A stretch of 64,000 nucleotides of DNA. Source: Streptococcus pneumoniae. Its GTDB lineage: Bacteria; Bacillota; Bacilli; Lactobacillales; Streptococcaceae. Position 1 is the first letter of the stretch, and each line of letters begins with the position of its first letter. Where the stretch lies: assembly GCA_040719455.1 (NCBI GenBank), contig JBFDTN010000001.1, forward strand, positions 992,001-1,056,000. Direction: 5' to 3'. The notes below the pieces were generated by a model. That model made no database searches. It saw nothing but the letters and a program-made list of their open reading frames with translations, and was not told where the DNA came from. Below, piece by piece: positions 16,433-25,602 of this stretch. The translations under genes were made by a program, and so were the position numbers.

Positions 16433-17828
16433 CATTTTCTTGATGGACTTCCGAATGATTGTAGCCATAAAAGGCATAAATCAGCGTTCCGATGATGAGG
16501 GCAAGCCCGAAAGCTAGCCAAGTATCTGCACTATATTGAGTCATGAAAGACAAGCAGATAACCATGGATAAAATCGGTAAGAACGGCACCAAAGGCGTGC
16601 GGAACTGTCCTTCCTTAGGCTCACCTTGATCTCGGCGGAGCTTGATAATCGCATAAGCCAGCATAATCAGATATGCTAAGGTACAGATGTTCAGAAAAGA
16701 AGCGATACTTGCAAGTGGGAAAATCCCTGCACAGATGGCAGACGCAACACCAACCAAAATCGTTGCATTTTTTGGAACCTTACTAGTCTTCGTCAATTGC
16801 TCAAAAGAACGAGGCAAAAGACCGTCGCGAGCCACACTGTAAATCATCCGAGACAGAGCGTAACTCATGGAAATGCAGACCGTAATTAAGGTCAAGACCG
16901 CAACCACAGAAATGTAGTTCGCCGCCCAATCAAGTCCTGCACTACGAAGGGCAAAAGCAACAGCATCTGGGACATTTAGCTTGCTATAATGCACAATCCC
17001 CGTCAAGACCAAGGTCACCAAAGCATACAGAATCGTTACAATGCTAAGCGACAAAACAATCCCTTTTGGAATGTTCTTCTGAGGCTCTTTAACTTCATCT
17101 ACTGCCATTGAAATAGACTCAAAGCCTAAAAAGGCAAAGAACATAATGGACGCACCTCCCATAATACCAGTCTTACCACCATAGATTTGACCAAAGCCAA
17201 ATGGCGCAAAGTCAGCCCAATTTTCTGGTTTGATGAAAAAGAGACCAGCGATGATAAAGAGGGCAAGAGCTGAAAACTTCAGCAATACCAAGACCGAATT
17301 AAAACGTAAGGTTGCTTTAGAATTAAGCAGAACGATACCTGTCACAAAAACCAAGACGAGAATAGGAAGTAAATCCACATAGGTCCCTGCTTGAGGATTA
17401 AAAGTACCATTTAAAGCAGTAGGCATGGTCATTCCAAAATTAGCCAACAAGCCTTTTAAATAAGCTGCCCAGCCTGAGGCAACCCCAGATACCGCCGTCA
17501 TAAACTCCATCATGGTCAACCAAGCAGCTATCCAAGCAGGAAATTCCCCCAACACAGCATAGAGGTAAGAATAAGCACCACCCGTTGCTGGAATGCGTGA
17601 AGCAAATTCCGCAAAGAAGAGAGCGGAAATACTAACGCACAATGCGGAAATAATAATCGAGATAATCAGAGCTGGACCTGCATACTGAGCCGCCCCAATC
17701 CCTGTAATGGTGAAAATCCCCGTTCCCACCATGGCACCAATACCAAGCACAATCAAATCAAAAATCTTCAGATGTCGCTTCATCTCTGTCCGATCTTGAC
17801 TGACATCCTTTTTTCTAAAAATATTCAT
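16428..17828 (-). CDS. APC superfamily amino-acid permease
   Basis: This 466-residue protein has about 12 membrane segments. The first contains the APC substrate loop GIGAMVGTGIF, and AGPALIIS and PATGGAYSYLYAVLGE follow in the usual places. It resembles the YfnA/CAT-like branch that takes up amino acids by proton symport. It stands alone between the S41 and DUF2798 genes, with its own terminator. The specific amino acid is not predictable. Confidence 0.9.
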   Translation of the reverse strand: MNIFRKKDVSQDRTEMKRHLKIFDLIVLGIGAMVGTGIFTITGIGAAQYAGPALIISIIISALCVSISALFFAEFASRIPATGGAYSYLYAVLGEFPAWIAAWLTMMEFMTAVSGVASGWAAYLKGLLANFGMTMPTALNGTFNPQAGTYVDLLPILVLVFVTGIVLLNSKATLRFNSVLVLLKFSALALFIIAGLFFIKPENWADFAPFGFGQIYGGKTGIMGGASIMFFAFLGFESISMAVDEVKEPQKNIPKGIVLSLSIVTILYALVTLVLTGIVHYSKLNVPDAVAFALRSAGLDWAANYISVVAVLTLITVCISMSYALSRMIYSVARDGLLPRSFEQLTKTSKVPKNATILVGVASAICAGIFPLASIASFLNICTLAYLIMLAYAIIKLRRDQGEPKEGQFRTPLVPFLPILSMVICLSFMTQYSADTWLAFGLALIIGTLIYAFYGYNHSEVHQEND

Positions 17829-18040
17829 ATTCTTCTCCTTTATCGATACATCATTTTACCATAGTTTACGATTTTTGAAAACTAATTTATCTACATTTTT
17901 TTGAATAAATAAAAGAAAAATATGACATTTTACATTTTTTAACAGACATTTACAGAAACTCATTGCTACTCGACCTTATCTCTGATTACGCACATTCTTT
18001 CATATATAGGCAACTGCTCTATCTTCTTTAGTAAAGCCGT

Positions 18041-18490
18041 TTATAAATAGGGCAACAATTTTTCAAGTAACAAGCGAGAAATTGGTCCTGCTACAAGAAA
18101 GTTCAAGGGCAGAGCCATGACTGCATTGCTCAACCAAGCTCTCAAATAAGTTGCAAGACTTAGGCTGACACCATTAAAGAGTAGACCATAAAGGGACATG
18201 AAAGTCACCATAAAGAGCGCCATCGTTCCTGAAATCACAAGGATTTTCTGCCAAATTTTCACTGGTTGAGGCAAGCGATGAAGAAAACCAAAGGCTAATT
18301 TTTTCGCCACAGGCCCAACCACAAAGACATCTAAGAGAAAAGCCACGATAAAGGCAGGTACAAATCCAAGAAAGACATGCCCCCAAGAAAACTGACCGAC
18401 CAAGGTCAAGTTCCAGATACTCATTCCAAACACCATGACACTACACATCAAGATAGTAAACACAATGGATTCTTTTTTCGTTTTCGGCAT
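18041..18490 (-). CDS. DUF2798 membrane protein (two repeats)
   Basis: A 149-residue protein with four membrane segments arranged as two DUF2798 units: FTILMCSVMVFGMSIWNL...FLLDVFVVGPVAKKLA and SGTMALFMVTFMSLYGLL...NFLVAGPISRLLLEKL. I chose ATG 18490 because AAAGGAG abuts the ATG two codons upstream but lies 6 bases from this one. The function of the family is unknown. It stands alone, with no operon partner. Confidence 0.82.
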   Translation of the reverse strand: MPKTKKESIVFTILMCSVMVFGMSIWNLTLVGQFSWGHVFLGFVPAFIVAFLLDVFVVGPVAKKLAFGFLHRLPQPVKIWQKILVISGTMALFMVTFMSLYGLLFNGVSLSLATYLRAWLSNAVMALPLNFLVAGPISRLLLEKLLPYL

Positions 18491-18698
18491 TGCCATCTCC
18501 TTTCTAATCCAAAGTCATGCTATTCTACCATATTTCAAATTTTCTCGTAAGCATTTTTTGAAAGAAAACGTTTTATTGCGTCCTAATACAACATACATTT
18601 TACAACAATAACAGTATAATATACAGAATTTTTATTCCTATTGTTGTATAAGTAGTTAAAGATGAAAATTATGATAGAAAGGAAAAAACGGAAACGAT

Positions 18699-18711
18699 AT
18701 TTTGTAATTTT
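18699..18711 (+). repeat. Direct repeat at the left IS30 end
   Basis: ATTTTGTAATTTT occurs here and at 19877-19889, directly bordering the two element ends. The match suggests a target-site duplication, although most IS30 members duplicate only 2-3 bp. Confidence 0.6.
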
Positions 18712-19876
18712 GCCGAATTGTCAAGTTAAGTGCAACAGTGTCTATCTGATACAAAGTTTAGTGGGCATTAGGCTGCTTGGGCTAGCCCAAGCAGGGTTTT
18801 GGCAGACTGATAGCCTAATAATCTTCTTGGTCTCTGGTTGATGGCTGAGGTAGCCGTAGCTAAGCTCTCAGCTGTGATGAATTTGAGCGATTTACCTTTT
18901 GGGATAAACTCCCTAAGCAAGCCGTTAAAGTTCTCATTGGTGCCTCGTTCGTGTGAGGAATAGGCATGAGCATAGTACACCTGAACCCCTTCTAATTGAC
19001 TCAGAGTCGCAAACTCCGCCCCGTTATCCGCTGTGATGGATTTGATGGGGTAATCCTTAAGGAGTTGAGACACGGCTTCGTTCACAAACTCCGCCTTCTT
19101 TCCAGCCAGATAGACGGTGATCGCGTAGCGTGTCTTGCGTTCAACCAGGGTCAGGATAGATGGCTCTCCAGCTGTTTTCAATCCAAGGACAGAGTCAATC
19201 TCCCAATGTCCAAACTCAGAACGATTATTGATTTCTTCTGGGCGTTCCTCAATGGAAGTCCCCAAATGCTTCTTAGTTGATGTACGCTTCTTGACCTTTG
19301 GTTTTAGTCGCACGGCACGAGGTAAGTCAATAGGCTTAACTGCCAGTAATCCTTGATGAATATAGGTGTACATGGTTTTAGTGCTGGGAACTAGCTCATC
19401 AGGATTGTCCTGCTTATAGGCATGAATAAAGGTATCGACACTATGAATTCTTGGCTTAGCCAACATGGCCTCCGTAAAGGCGGTTAGGAAAGACTCTGAG
19501 ACCTTTTCAAGTTTCAGACAGTAAACAGCCTCCCGCCTCTTTTCAGCCAGATTTTGGGCTGTCTCATCGAAATAGTCCTGAAAATAAACGAGTTTACCAT
19601 TGACTTTCTTGACTTGCTGGACAGAGCCACGCTTAATCTCGCGTGAGATGCTGGAACGGTGAACACCTATTCTACGAGCAATCTCAGCCATGGAATGACC
19701 ATCAGACAACCAAGCCTGAATTTTCCCTCTCTGACCAGCTGTCAGATGCGTATAAGAACGTTTTGTGGTACAATCAGTAGTGGACATGTTTATCTATCTT
19801 TCTATACTTTGTTTAGCAACTTTAGTATATCAGATAAACATGTCTTTTTCTGTTGCACTTCATTTTACAACGGGGG
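18712..19876 (-). mobile_element. IS30-family insertion sequence
   Basis: This element of about 1165 bp encodes one transposase. Its ends carry imperfect inverted repeats with an identical inner AAGTGCAACAG (18728-18738; inverted at 19850-19860). It is flanked by 13-bp direct repeats (18699-18711, 19877-19889). The outer few bases of each repeat differ, so exact ends are uncertain by a few nucleotides. Confidence 0.85.
18768..19787 (-). CDS. IS30-family transposase
   Basis: A full-length 339-residue transposase. Its N-terminal HTH is typical of the family (YTHLTAGQRGKIQAWLSDGHS, then AEIARRIGVHRSSISREIKRG). The rve-type DDE core includes FGHWEIDSVLG (first D), SITADNGAEFA (second D) and YAHAYSSHERGTNENFNGLLREF (catalytic E). 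No frameshift or stop is seen, so the element may be active. Confidence 0.93.
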   Translation of the reverse strand: MSTTDCTTKRSYTHLTAGQRGKIQAWLSDGHSMAEIARRIGVHRSSISREIKRGSVQQVKKVNGKLVYFQDYFDETAQNLAEKRREAVYCLKLEKVSESFLTAFTEAMLAKPRIHSVDTFIHAYKQDNPDELVPSTKTMYTYIHQGLLAVKPIDLPRAVRLKPKVKKRTSTKKHLGTSIEERPEEINNRSEFGHWEIDSVLGLKTAGEPSILTLVERKTRYAITVYLAGKKAEFVNEAVSQLLKDYPIKSITADNGAEFATLSQLEGVQVYYAHAYSSHERGTNENFNGLLREFIPKGKSLKFITAESLATATSAINQRPRRLLGYQSAKTLLGLAQAA

Positions 19877-19889
19877 ATTTTGTAATTTT
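19877..19889 (+). repeat. Direct repeat at the right IS30 end
   Basis: Second copy of ATTTTGTAATTTT, following the GGGG that ends the right inverted repeat. Confidence 0.6.
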
Positions 19890-19980
19890 TATCTGCTCAA
19901 TAGTCCTATTTTTATACCAACATCAAGTCAGTTTAAAATAGAAAAGGTGACCACCTGGTGATTAAAGAATAAAAAAACAC

Positions 19981-20379
19981 ATGAAACTTAGTATTCTCTT
20001 ACTTGGCGTTCTCGCTTGTGTGTTTGCTATCCAGCCACTAAGTAGTGATGAACAAATTACTCAAGTAGGAAATCCTCACAGACACGCCCAAGAGATTTCC
20101 AATCGGACAGTCCGAGAATTTGCTCTCTTTTGTGAGGAGACCGATACTACTGTCCAAGAAATCTTAGAGTTGGAATACTTCCCACGAGATGGACAGCGGT
20201 TTGTCACTCTAGGAAAACATGAACCTCATAAAATTCCTGTCCTTGCTTTTTCTTCTCTTAGAAATAAAGGAATCGTTGCAAGTTTAGATGAAGAGACCTA
20301 TGATACGAGTGATGAGGCAAACTCCTGTACCTATGAGGAACTCAAAGAACAGCTACTGGCTTGGGATCAAGAACGCTAA
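19981..20379 (+). CDS. Small secreted or membrane-anchored hypothetical protein
   Basis: This 132-residue ORF begins with a short, weakly basic hydrophobic leader (MKLSILLLGVLACVFAIQPL) suitable for secretion or anchoring. The rest is acidic and soluble-looking (VREFALFCEETDTTVQEILELEYFPRDGQRF). I do not recognise a domain. The ribosome site is poor (AAAGAATAAA). It ends at a convincing terminator, and the IS30 insertion just upstream may have separated it from its promoter or a leader peptide. Confidence 0.6.
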   Translation: MKLSILLLGVLACVFAIQPLSSDEQITQVGNPHRHAQEISNRTVREFALFCEETDTTVQEILELEYFPRDGQRFVTLGKHEPHKIPVLAFSSLRNKGIVASLDEETYDTSDEANSCTYEELKEQLLAWDQER

Positions 20380-20388
20380 CAACCATTA

Positions 20389-20419
20389 ACCTGACCACAC
20401 TTCATGTGATCAGGTTTTT
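20389..20419 (+). terminator. Terminator after the 132-aa ORF
   Basis: ACCTGA-CCACA and TGTGA-TCAGGT pair around CTTCA, followed by TTTTT. Confidence 0.75.
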
Positions 20420-20488
20420 CTTATGTCGTGAATTAAATCAGGGTTAGGCTATTCTTGAGCCTCTTTGATAAACTCTAAGTTCTATATC

Positions 20489-22477
20489 CTATAAGGCTAC
20501 AATCTTATGATAGCTTCTTGAGGTGATGAGAAAGACAAAGAGATAGACCACAAAGAAGAATCCACAAGTTCCCACCGTAACAACAAGCATCAAACTGCTA
20601 TCTAATACACCTAAGATTTGTAAGATCAGACTCAGCATGTGATAGGCAAAAGCCAAATGCACAAAAGCAAAGATGAGCGGGAGGAAAAAGACCGTCAAGA
20701 CTTGCTTAGAAATGGTTTGTTTGATTTGTTTCTCATCCAAACCAACCTTTTGTAAGATAACAAAGCGTTCTCTATCCTCATAACCTTCAGAGATTTGCTT
20801 GTAGTAAATGACAAGTACTGTACCCAGCATAAAGACAAAGGATAAGAAGATACCGATAAAGAAGATACCGCCAATCAAACCATTGATTTGTTCTACTGCA
20901 TCTGCCTTGACATTGCCATACATATAGGTATAGTCTGGAAGAGTTTGGTTGACTTGATCGATTTTCTCATTATAGGGAGCTGTTAAAGCTAGCTGAGTTT
21001 TTGTACTCGCATCGGTATTAAATCCTCCATAAAGATCACGATTCACACTTGCGGTTTCCATAATTGGCGCTAGGACTTGGCTTGGGTCTTGCACCACAAG
21101 ATAAATCATTTTTTGTACAACAATCGAATATTGATCTGGGATATTTCCGATAATAAAATTGTCCGTTAAGCGCTCCTTAATCTCCAAATCCTGTCCTGCC
21201 AAGTTCAAAGACTGGCTATCATCAATTTGGACATTTTTTGTATAAACAGCTGCTTGGTACTTCTCCAAAGAAAGCACCTTTCCTGTCATTTTTTCGTAGT
21301 CTGCTGCTGAAATGACAAGTACTGCCTCTTGCGGCAGGGTATTCGTCTCTTCCTTTTTATAAACTTCTAGGTGATTGCCTTTTTGAGCGCGAATCCCCAT
21401 GGTATAGCTTTCATAGACATCTTGCTTGGTGACAGAAAGATGATGCTCCTTGGCAAAGGCGGCTAAGGTTTCTGAGACCAAACTACGGTCTACTCCATGA
21501 CCTGTGATGGCAAAATCACGCGGATTTAAGACTTTTTGGTAAAACTCACTACCTGCATAAATATTGATTCCCGCCGTTAAGGTAACCAAGACCATGGTGG
21601 ATAAAATGGAGATGGTTGCAAGTCCTACCGCATTTTTCTTCATGCGATAGATGAGGTTGGATACTGAAATCATGTTATTGGGCTGATAATAATAATTTTT
21701 ACGCTTTTTGAGAAACTCAAGGAAAATCGTAATCCCTGCATTAAAGAGGAGATAGGTTCCCAAAATGACTGCCAAAACGGCAAGGAAAAAGACAACAATC
21801 GCAGATACAGGATCTGTGACACTAAGAGCAAGGAAATAACCGATCCCAAGAGCGATCACACCAAGCACAGCTTGAAGACCAAGAAAGCGTCCTTTTTTCT
21901 CCCCACTAGCTGTTTCTTTAGATAACTGCAAAGGGTTGAAGCGCACCAAGCGCCAGCCATTGATGAGAATCAAAAGATCAAAAATGAGCGCATAGACAAT
22001 GAATACGATGATGAAAACAGGTAATTGGAAGGTCGAAACCAACTCCACCTGAATTTTCATCAGTTTTAAGAGAAACGCGTAAATCAGCTGGTCAAAGAGA
22101 AGACCAATGCCAAGACCGAGAGAAAAGGTGACCACCCCAAAGAGAATCAACTCTTGTAAGGTCATGAGGAAAAGATGCCACTTGGTCATTCCAAGCATCC
22201 CATACACTCCCAACTCTTTAGCCCGATTTTTCATGACAAAGCTATTCGCATAAAGGACGATAATCGCCTCGGCAATGGTCACAACGATAATTCCCAGACT
22301 CAGCGTAAAGATAATGCTAGATGCTCCCGAAACATCTTGCAAATGAGGATTCAGTGCCAGAGAGATGAACAGATAAGATAATGCTACCGCCAAACAACTA
22401 GCTAGAGCAAAGGGATAATAGAGCTTGCGGTTTTTAATGAGATTCGATACCGCCAGCTTACTGGTTAATTTAAACAC
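20489..22477 (-). CDS. FtsX-like ABC transporter permease, BceB type (first copy)
   Basis: This 662-residue permease has the BceB layout: one N-terminal segment (YYPFALASCLAVALSYLFISL), groups of membrane segments, a large extracellular domain of about 200 residues in the middle (roughly 310-520), then C-terminal segments with SEGYEDRERFVILQKVGLDEKQIK. BceB-type permeases detect or detach peptide antibiotics such as bacitracin and pass flux information to a BceS-type kinase. Its ATG overlaps the ATPase stop by 8 bp. It is clearly homologous to the 656-residue permease at 23505-25475. No substrate is provable from sequence. Confidence 0.9.
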   Translation of the reverse strand: MFKLTSKLAVSNLIKNRKLYYPFALASCLAVALSYLFISLALNPHLQDVSGASSIIFTLSLGIIVVTIAEAIIVLYANSFVMKNRAKELGVYGMLGMTKWHLFLMTLQELILFGVVTFSLGLGIGLLFDQLIYAFLLKLMKIQVELVSTFQLPVFIIVFIVYALIFDLLILINGWRLVRFNPLQLSKETASGEKKGRFLGLQAVLGVIALGIGYFLALSVTDPVSAIVVFFLAVLAVILGTYLLFNAGITIFLEFLKKRKNYYYQPNNMISVSNLIYRMKKNAVGLATISILSTMVLVTLTAGINIYAGSEFYQKVLNPRDFAITGHGVDRSLVSETLAAFAKEHHLSVTKQDVYESYTMGIRAQKGNHLEVYKKEETNTLPQEAVLVISAADYEKMTGKVLSLEKYQAAVYTKNVQIDDSQSLNLAGQDLEIKERLTDNFIIGNIPDQYSIVVQKMIYLVVQDPSQVLAPIMETASVNRDLYGGFNTDASTKTQLALTAPYNEKIDQVNQTLPDYTYMYGNVKADAVEQINGLIGGIFFIGIFLSFVFMLGTVLVIYYKQISEGYEDRERFVILQKVGLDEKQIKQTISKQVLTVFFLPLIFAFVHLAFAYHMLSLILQILGVLDSSLMLVVTVGTCGFFFVVYLFVFLITSRSYHKIVAL

Positions 22478-23237
22478 GATCCTTCACCTCGCTTGCCATC
22501 ATGGTGAGAGTATCAGAGATTTCTTGGAACATCTGACGCTCGCTCTTTTCACCACGGAAGATTTGATTGTAAAGAATGCCATCTTTGATAAAGAGGACAC
22601 GCTTCGCGCGGCTCGCTGCTGATGTCGAGTGCGTCACCATGAGAATGGTTTGCCCGCGTCCATTGATGTCATCAAAGACATCTAACAATGCAGCCGAAGA
22701 TTTGGAATCAAGAGCCCCTGTCGGCTCATCTGCGAGCAGAATCTCTGGCTCTGTGATAATGGCACGCGCCACTGCCACCCGTTGTTTTTGCCCACCAGAG
22801 ATTTCATAAGGAAATTTTTCTTGTAGGCTGTTAATGCCCAATTCATTGCAGACCACAACTAGCTTTTTCATCATTTCTGTAATCGGACGACGAGACAAAA
22901 CGAGCGGTAACAGGATATTATCCTTCACAGACAAGGTATCTAATAGGTTAAAATCTTGAAAAACAAAGCCTAACTTTTCTCGACGAAAGCTGGACGCTTC
23001 GCTGTTTTTAATCGTGGACATATCGACTTGATTAAGATAAACTCGCCCTTCAGTTGGCTTATCGAGCATAGCTAGGATATTTAAAAGTGTGGATTTCCCA
23101 GACCCTGATTCCCCCATGATGGCGACGTATTCACCCTCTTCAATGGTAAAATGAATATCTTTCAAAGCCTCCACTTGATTTCCTTGGAAGCGAGTTTTGT
23201 AAATTTTCTTAACGTGTTGAACATCTAGTAATGACAT
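22470..23237 (-). CDS. ABC transporter ATP-binding protein, BceA/MacB type
   Basis: The 255-residue ATPase has all motifs: Walker [11 protein letters not shown]-loop [10 protein letters not shown], signature [14 protein letters not shown], Walker [13 protein letters not shown] and H-loop VTHS. This is the lipoprotein-release/antimicrobial-peptide (LolD/BceA) class. It is the only ATPase between two BceB-like permeases, so it may energise both. The TU appears to start with the 37-aa gene upstream and its palindrome at 23501-23522. Confidence 0.93.
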   Translation of the reverse strand: MSLLDVQHVKKIYKTRFQGNQVEALKDIHFTIEEGEYVAIMGESGSGKSTLLNILAMLDKPTEGRVYLNQVDMSTIKNSEASSFRREKLGFVFQDFNLLDTLSVKDNILLPLVLSRRPITEMMKKLVVVCNELGINSLQEKFPYEISGGQKQRVAVARAIITEPEILLADEPTGALDSKSSAALLDVFDDINGRGQTILMVTHSTSAASRAKRVLFIKDGILYNQIFRGEKSERQMFQEISDTLTMMASEVKDRV

Positions 23238-23277
23238 ATTTTTCTCCTATTTCTATTTATGAACGCTACATGACCTA

Positions 23278-23391
23278 TTAGTGGCTATATTGCAACCAAA
23301 AGTAGTATTTGCTGGATTCATAGCCGAGCTTTAGTTTATCAATTTCTTTTTGAGTAATGGGCTTCTTCTCTTGTTTTCTAAAAAATTTCAT
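23278..23391 (-). CDS. 37-residue small protein in the Bce-type cluster
   Basis: ATG 23391 follows AAAGGAGACAGGTC, a near-ideal ribosome site. The product is 37 residues, lysine-rich (KFFRKQEKKPITQKE at the start) with an aromatic tail (SSKYYFWLQYSH). It has no membrane segment. It lies 40 bp before the ATPase start, about 110 bp downstream of a regulator palindrome. I do not recognise it. The strong ribosome site and operon position make it likely real and coexpressed with the transporter. Confidence 0.65.
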   Translation of the reverse strand: MKFFRKQEKKPITQKEIDKLKLGYESSKYYFWLQYSH

Positions 23392-23500
23392 GACCTGTCT
23401 CCTTTTATGTGATAAATAGCATGGGTGAGTTACCATTACATCCCTATTGTATAAGAAAGAGCAAACGGATTCCATAACTTAAACTTTCATTTTCCTTTTA

Positions 23501-23522
23501 TTTCTTACATTTGTGAAAGAAA
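23501..23522. promoter_or_regulatory. Degenerate Bce-type box upstream of the small protein and ATPase
   Basis: TTTCTTACA-TTTG-TGAAAGAAA keeps the dyad with one arm mismatch (TTAC against TGAA). It overlaps the last codons of the second permease gene and lies about 110 bp before ATG 23391. Confidence 0.6.
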
Positions 23523-25475
23523 AGAACGAGACACAATCGCTTGGTAACTTTTTGAGGTGAGCCAAAAGACCAAGACATAAACAACAAAGAAAATAAGGCA
23601 GATAATGACAGTCGTTTGAGCAAGCAAAACTGTATTGGTCGCTCCTAAAGTTGCCACAATCAAGCGAATCATCTTAAAGGCAGCTGCCAAATGTAAAAAG
23701 GCAAAGAAAAGCGGTAAGAAGAAAACAGTCAAAATCTGCCGACGAATGGTTGCCTTGGTTACTTTCTCATCCAAGCCCACTTTTTGTAAAATGACAAAGT
23801 TTTCGCGGTCTTCATAGCCTTCAGAGATCTGCTTGTAGTAGATAACAACCACTGCTCCTAGTAAGAAAACGACGGATAAAAAGACACCGATAAAGAGAAG
23901 AGTACCAACTAAGCTACGACTTTCACGCTCGATTTCTGCGCGAACAGACACACCAAGTAAGGAGCTTTCCTCTCTATGAAGAGCAAGTTCTTCTAAAAAA
24001 GCTTGATTTTCCTTATCCTTGCTATCTACACTGATATAATGAATATCTCGAAAGCCTTCGCCTAAACTATCCAAATCCTTGACGACGAGCACCAAACTAT
24101 GACCAAAATAAATCTTACTCTCATTATTTAACTTACCTTGTAAAATATCCTTGGAAGAAAGGGTTTTGATGGTCCAGTCTTTTTGATTGAAAACCAAAGG
24201 CTTAGAAGAATCAAGAGTAACGCCTTGTCCAAAGACGAGAACCTCATCATCTGCTAAGGAAGTGGTCTCTCCCGTCCAATCTTGGTAGTCACTTTCAGAT
24301 ACTGCTACGATCATAGCCTCAAAATCATTATCCCCGTTCAATTCACCTCCCACAGACAAGTGATTATCAGACATCTCTTTTAAACCAATCTGCTTGTAAA
24401 AAATAGAGGTAAACTGCGGATTTGCTAAATCTGCCTTTTTAGCACTCTCTTTTACAAGATCAAGAGAAAGCTGAGTTTGTTCTTTTGGTGCATCATAGTG
24501 GACGATATTGTAATCATGGGGATAGAGCGTATCCATATAGTCTTTTTGACCAACAAAAATGCTGATGGAGCCTGTCAGAGTGACCAAAAGCATGGTTGAT
24601 ACAATCGAAATCGTGGCAAGCCCTGCTGCATTTTTGCGCATCCGTGCTGTTAGATTCGATACCGAAATCATATGTGTCGGCTGAGCATAATAGGACTTGC
24701 GCTCTTTCAACCATTGTAAAAAGGTAATCGTTCCTGCATTAAAGAGGAGATAAGACGCTGCAATGACCAAAAGCACGGCTAAAAAGAAATAAGGAATAGC
24801 GACCACAGGCTTGGTCACCGTAAGAGCAATGAAGTAAGCTATCCCAAGTAAGAACAAACCAAGCACCGTCTGCACGCCCAAAAATCGCCCTTTCTTTTCC
24901 CCTGCCTTCTTTTCCTTTAGTAGAGCAAGCGAGCTATATCGAAAGAGTCGCAGGCTATTGATTCCCACAATGACCAAGAAAATCACACCTAAGGTGGCTA
25001 AGGTCGTTCGAACACTACTCCACTGAAAGACAGATACAATCACAACAGGCATCGCCATGATTTTCAGCAACAAGGCAAAGAGGAGCTTGTCCAACAGCAG
25101 TCCAAATCCTAATCCTATACCAACTGTCCCTAAGAAAAACAAGAACAATTCCACAAAAGTCATGATGAGCAAATGCTGTCGCTCCATGCCAAGAATGCTG
25201 TACAAACCAAGCTCTCTGGAGCGATTTTTCATGACAAAGCTATTGGCATAAACCACCAAGATTAAAACCGCTAGCTGAATGACCCAAATCCCAAATTGCA
25301 GGACCGCTCGAGCTGGAGCACCTCCATAGCTTTCCTCTAAACGTGGACTATAAGCCAAGGCGACAAATATATATAAAATAGCCGTCGCAATGATGGTTGC
25401 GCAGGCAAATGGCACATAAAGCTTGCGATTTTTAATGAGATTTGACACCGCTAGCTTACTGGTTAATGAAAACAT
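23505..25475 (-). CDS. FtsX-like ABC transporter permease, BceB type (second copy)
   Basis: This 656-residue permease opens with MFSLTSKLAVSNLIKNRKLYVPFACATIIA, close to the other copy. It has the same order of membrane groups, a long extracellular loop (about 310-510) and the C-terminal SEGYEDRENFVILQKVGLDEK. The extracellular loop has diverged most, as expected if the copies recognise different ligands. It has no ATPase of its own and probably shares the one at 22470-23237. A palindrome at 25581-25600 lies about 110 bp before its start. Confidence 0.9.
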   Translation of the reverse strand: MFSLTSKLAVSNLIKNRKLYVPFACATIIATAILYIFVALAYSPRLEESYGGAPARAVLQFGIWVIQLAVLILVVYANSFVMKNRSRELGLYSILGMERQHLLIMTFVELFLFFLGTVGIGLGFGLLLDKLLFALLLKIMAMPVVIVSVFQWSSVRTTLATLGVIFLVIVGINSLRLFRYSSLALLKEKKAGEKKGRFLGVQTVLGLFLLGIAYFIALTVTKPVVAIPYFFLAVLLVIAASYLLFNAGTITFLQWLKERKSYYAQPTHMISVSNLTARMRKNAAGLATISIVSTMLLVTLTGSISIFVGQKDYMDTLYPHDYNIVHYDAPKEQTQLSLDLVKESAKKADLANPQFTSIFYKQIGLKEMSDNHLSVGGELNGDNDFEAMIVAVSESDYQDWTGETTSLADDEVLVFGQGVTLDSSKPLVFNQKDWTIKTLSSKDILQGKLNNESKIYFGHSLVLVVKDLDSLGEGFRDIHYISVDSKDKENQAFLEELALHREESSLLGVSVRAEIERESRSLVGTLLFIGVFLSVVFLLGAVVVIYYKQISEGYEDRENFVILQKVGLDEKVTKATIRRQILTVFFLPLFFAFLHLAAAFKMIRLIVATLGATNTVLLAQTTVIICLIFFVVYVLVFWLTSKSYQAIVSRSFLSQM

Positions 25476-25580
25476 AGGACTCCCTCACTTTCTAGCTCCT
25501 AAGCTTCTAAAACTATATAAATTTATTCTATAAAAAATGAAAGGATCTATCCATAACATATCCTTTCATTTTTCTATGAA

Positions 25581-25600
25581 ATCTTACAATTTTGTAAGAA
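25581..25600. promoter_or_regulatory. Bce-type box upstream of the second permease
   Basis: ATCTTACAA-TT-TTGTAAGAA has the same core as the 16389-16410 palindrome. It sits between the TraX-like stop (25603) and the permease start (25475). Confidence 0.72.
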
Positions 25601-25602
25601 AG

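Larger units (their letters stand above)
18662..19941 (+). pseudogene. Short membrane-peptide ORF split by the IS30 element
   Basis: Removing the IS and one 13-bp repeat joins 18662-18711 to 19890-19941 in frame. The result is a 33-residue ORF: MKIM, a basic stretch (ERKKRKR), a hydrophobic stretch (YFVIFICSIVLFLY), and a short polar tail. The basic-then-hydrophobic pattern resembles a small membrane peptide. I see no strong ribosome site, so its expression before disruption is uncertain. Confidence 0.45.

Noticed and set aside
20489..25475. A lipoprotein-releasing LolCDE or MacB export system
   Set aside because: Permease size, large central extracellular loop and an adjacent intramembrane-sensing kinase fit the Bce type better.
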